64,000 nt of DNA from assembly GCF_022346995.1 (NCBI RefSeq), contig NZ_JAKRNM010000015.1, positions 1-64,000 on the forward strand, given 5' to 3'. Positions 59,407 through 64,000 of the stretch are shown here, piece by piece. Source of the stretch: Paenibacillus sp. ACRRY (lineage in GTDB: Bacteria; Bacillota; Bacilli; Paenibacillales; Paenibacillaceae). The position numbers and the translations under genes are program-made. The notes under the pieces are model-generated. The model searched no databases, was not told the origin of the DNA, and saw only the letters and a list, made by a program, of their open reading frames with translations. Position 1 is the first letter of the stretch, and each line of letters starts with the position of its first letter.

Positions 59407-60726
59407 CTATTCACTTACAGCTATAGTCTCACTCGCCAAAGTTACATCCATCTGTTTCGATCTACGTTTCATTACATATACCAATCCCAGGAGTGTCATT
59501 AAAATGCCAGAACATATAAAGGCCGGGATAACGCCAAACGACGTGACCAGAAATCCCCCTACAACGGGACCCATAATGTTGCTTGCTGTCATGACACTCC
59601 CTACCGTACCAAATACACGCCCGGTCATGGCTTCCGGAGTCCGTTCCTGCAGCAGTATCTGAAAAGGCACCACGGCGAACCCAATTCCGATTCCTGCCAG
59701 GGCAAACATCGATATCAGCAGCAGGTTGGCACCCAGACCAGCATGCGGCCACACGCCGACAACAACCCCTGCTGCACCAATGACAAGCCCCGTTATCGAT
59801 GTTCCAAGCCCCATTTTCAGCACATGTCCTGCCCTTTTCCACTTCCTCACACTCATGGCTGCAATTAACGTTCCAACGCCACTGGCACCAACGCACCACC
59901 CCAGCAGGTCACTCGAAATTCCGGGCAGCTGTCTGAACAAAACAACGGTCTGGGAATCTGCAAATTGCAGGAACAGAATGGCGGATGCCAGCAGAATGAG
60001 AGAAGACCCTACCTGTGGAAGTGAAGCGAGCATACGAACGCCTTCCAGCGTATCCTTCAAGAAAGCACCTTTCTCTTGGGCTGAAATGTCCCCTTTTCCT
60101 TCTTCCATACTTTGTTGTACGGACTGTCTTGTGGATTGGATCACCCGCTTGCCCGGAATCCACAGCAAAATAATACCCGAAATAAGAAATGAGGCTGAAT
60201 CCAGAATAAAACACCAGGTAATCCCAAAGGCCGCCACGAGCAGCCCACCAAGCGCAGGACCTATAATTTTGGACATCTGTTCGATCACCGAGCTGATGGA
60301 AACCGCTTGAGCCAGCTGACCATGCGCCACAAATTCCTTCAACTTCCCGTTCTTGGCGGGTGAAAATACAACGTCGAATAACGATTTGAGAATAAGCAAT
60401 ATGTATACATGCCAGATCTGATCGGCAAAAATGAACCCCGCAACAATGACTACTCGTGCACCGTCCGCTGCAATCATCAACCATTTCCGATTCATCCGGT
60501 CCGCCAGCGCACCTGCAAACGGGCCTGTAATCAGCACCGGTAATGCCGCACAAAGTGTAGTAAACGTAATTTCCCACGGCGTAGCATTCCAACGTATTCC
60601 TACTAACGTCAAGATCGCCAACAGATGCAGCCAGTCGCCCAGATTGGAGATGGCCTGTGCCACCATCAGTGTTACAAACGGACGGTTATGCTTCAGTCCG
60701 CGTTGTCCCTTCATTGTCATTTCCAT
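59407..60726 (-). CDS. MFS transporter (macrolide-efflux-like)
   Basis: Twelve-segment membrane transporter of 439 residues of the MFS_3/drug-efflux type. It starts FVTLMVAQAISNLGDWLHLLAIL, with the loop motif GALADRMNRKWLMIAADGARV between segments 2 and 3. A central cytosolic loop (STRQSVQQSMEEGKGD) separates the halves. Likely a proton-driven exporter of a lipophilic compound; the substrate is unknown. GGAGGAG precedes the start. It is divergent from a MarR-family gene, which probably controls it. Confidence 0.9.
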   Translation of the reverse strand: MEMTMKGQRGLKHNRPFVTLMVAQAISNLGDWLHLLAILTLVGIRWNATPWEITFTTLCAALPVLITGPFAGALADRMNRKWLMIAADGARVVIVAGFIFADQIWHVYILLILKSLFDVVFSPAKNGKLKEFVAHGQLAQAVSISSVIEQMSKIIGPALGGLLVAAFGITWCFILDSASFLISGIILLWIPGKRVIQSTRQSVQQSMEEGKGDISAQEKGAFLKDTLEGVRMLASLPQVGSSLILLASAILFLQFADSQTVVLFRQLPGISSDLLGWCVGASGVGTLIAAMSVRKWKRAGHVLKMGLGTSITGLVIGAAGVVVGVWPHAGLGANLLLISMFALAGIGIGFAVVPFQILLQERTPEAMTGRVFGTVGSVMTASNIMGPVVGGFLVTSFGVIPAFICSGILMTLLGLVYVMKRRSKQMDVTLASETIAVSE

Positions 60727-60768
60727 TTTCGCTTCTCCTCCACTTGCCGGAATGTTGATATGGATTTA

Positions 60769-60793
60769 ATTATATAAACTGGAACTTATTCCA
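60769..60793 (-). promoter_or_regulatory. Possible MarR operator overlapping the MFS promoter
   Basis: TGGAA-CTTA-TTCCA (60780-60793) is a short palindrome immediately upstream of a TATAAT (-10, minus strand, 60769-60774). This is the place expected for repression by the divergently encoded MarR-family protein. The -35 region is not clear. The rest of the 491-base gap to 61217 shows no gene. Confidence 0.35.
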
Positions 60794-61217
60794 ACCTCCT
60801 TCCGAAGACGGAGAAGAGCCAACATCCGAAGAATGAACTTTCTTAGGTACAAGCTGCCTTGGAGAAGGACGAATGATTAAATTTTAAATGCTAAAAATGC
60901 AGATCTTGTGACATATCGCATGTTTTTCGTGGAAACAGAAGCTTACAATAAGGACATGGCGACAATCTGAATCGTCAAATGTAACCTACTCCACCCTATA
61001 TAAGTTGAATATATCGTTTACATGTTAATCGTAACGAAGAGGACAGAAAAAACCTGGAAAAGCAACGCGCTCACCTTTATCACCGGATTTCACCTTTGAA
61101 AAAGATTCAAAAAAATCTGGGAATAACAGTGATTGGAGGGTTGTTCTGTCATCGTAGTGGTAGATAGTAACCTTATTATTTCAACTTATATCACTAAACT
61201 GAAAAGGCGGGATCAGC

Positions 61218-61679
61218 ATGCTGGAATTACAAGAAATCGGAACCGAACGTTCACTTCATCTGTACCGCACCTTGGCCAAAACATTCAAGAGCGTGAATGA
61301 ACACGCTGTCTCCGGTAGCAAAGTGCACGGCTTCAACCCTACAGCATACGGGGTGCTGGAAGTACTGTATATGAAAGGAGCACAGCCGATTCAACAGGTA
61401 GGCGCACAACTCCTGCTGCAGAGCGGGAACGTAACCTATGTCATTGATAAGCTGGAGCAAAAAGGACTCTTACATCGCAAACACTGTCCGCAGGACAGAC
61501 GGATTATATTTGTAGAACTGACAGAGGAAGGCCACCGGACCATGGATGATATCTATCCAGGGTATGCACACAAGATCGATCGTGCAGTCAGTGGTCTGAG
61601 CGAGGGTGACAAGACATTGCTGTCTGAGTTATTGGAAAGGCTTGCGCTCGGCGCAGACCGTCTATCCGCTAATGGTTGA
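61218..61679 (+). CDS. MarR-family transcriptional regulator
   Basis: Winged-helix regulator of 153 residues. Helix-turn-helix region PIQQVGAQLLLQSGNVTYVIDKLEQKGLL followed by the wing HCPQDRRIIFVELTEEGHRTM, the usual MarR signature. MarR proteins repress efflux or stress genes until a phenolic ligand or oxidant binds. A GGCGGGAT site precedes the ATG. It lies between two MFS exporter genes; the divergent one is the likeliest target. Confidence 0.95.
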   Translation: MLELQEIGTERSLHLYRTLAKTFKSVNEHAVSGSKVHGFNPTAYGVLEVLYMKGAQPIQQVGAQLLLQSGNVTYVIDKLEQKGLLHRKHCPQDRRIIFVELTEEGHRTMDDIYPGYAHKIDRAVSGLSEGDKTLLSELLERLALGADRLSANG

Positions 61680-61709
61680 AGGAATAACCCTGATGAATAG
61701 CGAAAATAA

Positions 61710-61748
61710 AATAACCGGTTTCGCCAATCTGCGGCGTTACCGGTTATT
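61710..61748. terminator. Bidirectional terminator after the MarR gene
   Basis: AATAACCGGT (61710-61719) pairs exactly with ACCGGTTATT (61739-61748), with an inner CGCC/GGCG helix. T-rich sequence is stronger on the minus strand (TTATTTT). Confidence 0.8.
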
Positions 61749-61764
61749 GTTGTTGAATTATTTA

Positions 61765-61881
61765 TTAACTTACGCGCTTCTTTCGCTTGCCGACCCATTT
61801 CAAAATAAATTGCCATAACAAATAGACAAACGTAATGATCAGTACATATAAATACGGCCCCGTATGCTGAAAAGCATCCAT
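61765..61881 (-). CDS. Possible small membrane protein, 38 residues
   Basis: Short open frame encoding MDAFQHTGPYLYVLIITFVY, then LLWQFILKWVGKRKKRVS: one hydrophobic helix followed by a cluster of basic residues, as in many small membrane proteins. No good ribosome site precedes the ATG; in-frame TTG codons lie 9-14 bases upstream with a distant GAGGG. It is bracketed by a terminator 11 bases upstream and another 17 bases downstream, so its promoter is unclear. Protein-like composition is the main argument. Confidence 0.35.
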   Translation of the reverse strand: MDAFQHTGPYLYVLIITFVYLLWQFILKWVGKRKKRVS

Positions 61882-61891
61882 CAGAACCAAC

Positions 61892-61916
61892 AAAAAAGCA
61901 GCTGACCCTCAGCTGC
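61892..61916 (-). terminator. Terminator after the DHA2 exporter gene
   Basis: On the minus strand GCAGCTGA and TCAGCTGC pair around GGG and are followed by TTTTTTG. Confidence 0.88.
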
Positions 61917-61994
61917 CTTCTTGTGAAAATACATGCTTTATCTAGTTGTGCTAATCAACAAAGTATCGGTTTTATGTACCGCATGGTTCGACAA

Positions 61995-63533
61995 TCACTT
62001 CCCGGCAACCTTGGCCTGTTTCGGCATTCCTGCCCCTGCCTCTGCCTCTTCAGGTACGATTAGACGTTTGCGTAATGCTAATGTGGTTAACCAGGATACG
62101 ATCGCGATCACGAACATGATGACAAACAGGGAATGCAGACTGCCTTCCAGCACATTCCGAAGCAATGCCCATTTGTCGTCCGACAAGGCAGCATCCGTAT
62201 GCGGTGCGAGCAGCTCATTCAAGTCACTTTCGGAAATGCCGGCATCGGCCAGGTGCTGTTCACTGGATAATTTCGATATCCGGTAGTTCAACCATGTGCC
62301 AAATACGGCCGCGCCAATCGTTTGTCCCAGCGTACGCATGAACGTATGCAGTGCCGTTGAAGATCCGCGTTCCTGATATCCCACAGAGGACTGTGCAATG
62401 ATGGTGAATATCGTAAACGCAAATCCAAAGCCAAGTCCATAAATAAAAGTCAAAATAAACAGCACGGCCTGTGGGGATGTTCCCCCGACCAGGAATAGCC
62501 CTCCAGAGCCGATCGCGATTCCGGTCAATCCAATGAGTGCAGTCAGACGTGACCCGATTTTCATCAGGAGACGACCCGCAAGCACACTTCCGATTAACCA
62601 GCCTACGGACATCGGTGCAAGCAGCAGTCCGGATTCAGTCGCGTTGCCTCCGCGTACGCCTTGTACCCATAATGGCAAATAACTGGTCAGGCCAATCATC
62701 AACGTGCTGGTGAGCAGTCCCGCAATATTGGCAACGCGGATGTCCCGAATACGGAACAGATGCAGTGGAACCATTGGCGCTTGGGCTCTTTTCTCAACAA
62801 CGAAGAATAAGATCATGAACACGACAGCAACTGCACTCAGCCCCACAATGAGCGGAGAGCTCCAGGCATAATACTGCCCGCCAGCTGACAACACAAAGAG
62901 TAATGCCGTTATGCCCACCGTGAAGGTCAGCGCACCGATATAGTCGATTTTGGCGGTACGAGGTGAGATGTCTTCCTTCAAATAACGAAATACAAACCAC
63001 ATGGCCAGCAGGCCGAATGGTACGTTAAATCCGAAAATCCACTGCCAACCGAGATTATCGACAAAGTAACCGCCAAGCAGCGGCCCTGCCAGGGAAGAGA
63101 TGCCCCACACCGAACTGATCCAACCCTGAATCTTGCCTCGTTCTTCAATTCGGTAAATGTCTCCAATAATCGTGAACGTAACAGGCACAACTGCTCCTGC
63201 CCCAATTCCTTGAATGGCACGGAAAATAATCAACTGCTCCATATTTTGTGAGAAACAGCAAAGTAATGAACCGAGCAAAAACAATGCACAGCCAATCAGG
63301 AACACGGGCTTTCGGCCGTAAAGATCACTGATCTTGCCAAAAATCGGCGTGCTGACAGCCATCGTGAGCAGATATGCGGTAAAGATCCAGCTCAGCAGCT
63401 GTACACTTCCCAGCTCACTTACAATCGTTGGCCCCGCCGGTCCAATGACCGTTCCTTCAATTGCCGACAAAAAGGTTGCCAGCAACAATCCCGCCAAGAT
63501 GAAACTGCGTTTCAAACCTCCGGTTGTATTCAC
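61995..63533 (-). CDS. MFS exporter, DHA2 family (EmrB/QacA type, 14 segments)
   Basis: Polytopic transporter of 512 residues, about 14 membrane segments. Signature blocks: LLLATFLSAIEGTVIGPAGPTI in segment 1, the loop GKISDLYGRKPVFLIG, and GIGAGAVVPVTFTIIGDI with motif C-like GPLLGGYFVDNLGWQWIFGFNVPFG. Likely proton-coupled export of drugs or metabolites. GTG start at 63533 with AAGGG upstream. It follows the GNAT gene by 27 bases on the same strand, so the two are probably co-transcribed. Confidence 0.93.
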   Translation of the reverse strand: MNTTGGLKRSFILAGLLLATFLSAIEGTVIGPAGPTIVSELGSVQLLSWIFTAYLLTMAVSTPIFGKISDLYGRKPVFLIGCALFLLGSLLCCFSQNMEQLIIFRAIQGIGAGAVVPVTFTIIGDIYRIEERGKIQGWISSVWGISSLAGPLLGGYFVDNLGWQWIFGFNVPFGLLAMWFVFRYLKEDISPRTAKIDYIGALTFTVGITALLFVLSAGGQYYAWSSPLIVGLSAVAVVFMILFFVVEKRAQAPMVPLHLFRIRDIRVANIAGLLTSTLMIGLTSYLPLWVQGVRGGNATESGLLLAPMSVGWLIGSVLAGRLLMKIGSRLTALIGLTGIAIGSGGLFLVGGTSPQAVLFILTFIYGLGFGFAFTIFTIIAQSSVGYQERGSSTALHTFMRTLGQTIGAAVFGTWLNYRISKLSSEQHLADAGISESDLNELLAPHTDAALSDDKWALLRNVLEGSLHSLFVIMFVIAIVSWLTTLALRKRLIVPEEAEAGAGMPKQAKVAGK

Positions 63534-63560
63534 ACAAACCCTTCTCTCTTTGTTCTCTGT

Positions 63561-64000
63561 TTATTTACGGTGCTTGCGCAGCCACTCATCATACAGCAGG
63601 GAGTACATGACCATATCCTTATACCCTGTTGACGTGTGCTGTACCTGGCGAAGCAGACCTTCCCGCGTAAAGCCTTGATTCATTAGAAACTCTCCGGAAG
63701 CGGCGTTTCGTGGATCGACCAATGCTTCAATCCGGTTAAGCCCCATGGTTTCATACCCGAAAGGCAGCATCACCGAGAACACTTCGGTCATATAACCATG
63801 CCGCCAGTAGTCACGACCCAGCTCGTAACCAATCTCTCCGCGGAATGCGCCTTCAAGCTGCCAGGTATTGTATCCACAGCTTCCGATAAGACGGCCTGTC
63901 TCCTTCAGTTCGATGCCCCAGCGAATCGCCTCCTCTTCCCCTGCCATATGGTTAAGCAATCCAATCATATCCGCAGCTTCGCTTGTCCCGATCATCGGCG
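63561..64000 (-). CDS. GNAT-family acetyltransferase (RimJ/RimL type), start outside window
   Basis: C-terminal part of an acetyltransferase; at least 144 residues are visible and the frame stays open to the right edge, so about 30-40 N-terminal residues are missing. RimJ/RimL-type blocks: GYNTWQLEGAFRGEIGYELGRDYWRHGYMTEVFSVMLPFGYETMGLNRIEALVDPRN and ASGEFLMNQGFTREGLLR, given here as spaced segments of one region. Acts on a protein N-terminus or a small amine; substrate unknown. It is followed closely by the DHA2 exporter gene. Confidence 0.88.
   Translation of the reverse strand, partial: PMIGTSEAADMIGLLNHMAGEEEAIRWGIELKETGRLIGSCGYNTWQLEGAFRGEIGYELGRDYWRHGYMTEVFSVMLPFGYETMGLNRIEALVDPRNAASGEFLMNQGFTREGLLRQVQHTSTGYKDMVMYSLLYDEWLRKHRK

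Overview
The window looks like a chromosomal segment of a Paenibacillus-type, endospore-forming Firmicute. The evidence is Bacillus-style Shine-Dalgarno sites (AAAGGAGG), frequent TTG/GTG starts, a T-box leader on trpS, a GerA-type germinant receptor operon, perfect CcpA (cre) sites, YesM/YesN-type sugar regulation, YneF, EcsAB, bacilliredoxin and LipL. Base composition is moderate and uniform, apart from one AT-rich gene pair (about 24.5-25.2 kb) and one GC-rich patch inside mutY. No phage, insertion sequence, CRISPR array, rRNA or tRNA was seen.

Layout. 0-6 kb: end of an EamA transporter, a Trp-specific T-box with trpS (carrying a likely Fe-S motif), and a gerB-gerA-gerC operon. 6-14 kb (minus strand): a pectin/rhamnogalacturonan-type locus made of the YesM/YesN two-component pair, a YesO-P-Q-type ABC importer, an SGNH acetylesterase and an orphan homologue of the Anabaena sensory rhodopsin transducer, with a perfect cre in front of the binding protein. 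14-21 kb: secreted SGNH hydrolase, inositol monophosphatase family, uvsE, ddl, a Cys-amidase-like protein and small conserved genes. 21.6-24.4 kb: aconitase. 24.5-29 kb: an AT-rich pair of unknown genes and a vanR-vanS-vanY-vanZ-like operon without vanHAX. 29-35.6 kb: WYL regulator, zinc-ribbon/GyrI protein, racemase-like protein, TPP-riboswitch-controlled thiC and an IclR-family regulator. 36-49.5 kb: a membrane hydrolase, a superoxide dismutase with an extra N-terminal domain, lipL, folE, HD-GYP protein, a QueG-MGMT fusion, signal peptidase, sodA, mutY, acpS and nadE. 49.7-64 kb: bacilliredoxin, a PAS sensor kinase, a flavoprotein, ecsAB, two secreted repeat proteins of unknown function, and MFS exporters with a MarR regulator.

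Most interesting points. (1) An identical 17-bp palindrome, GTTTCAT-N3-ATGAAAC, lies just downstream of the predicted promoters of both aconitase and the IclR-family gene 14 kb away; in front of aconitase a third half-site sits in the same 10-bp phase. This suggests an autoregulated IclR regulon that includes aconitase. (2) The orphan rhodopsin-transducer-family protein sits at the end of a sugar-uptake locus. (3) A secreted acidic protein is built of 135-bp (45-residue) tandem repeats and sits beside a second repeat protein. (4) Two uncommon fusions are present: epoxyqueuosine reductase with O6-alkylguanine methyltransferase, and a helical domain with superoxide dismutase. All functional statements rest on motif recognition by eye; no database search was possible.
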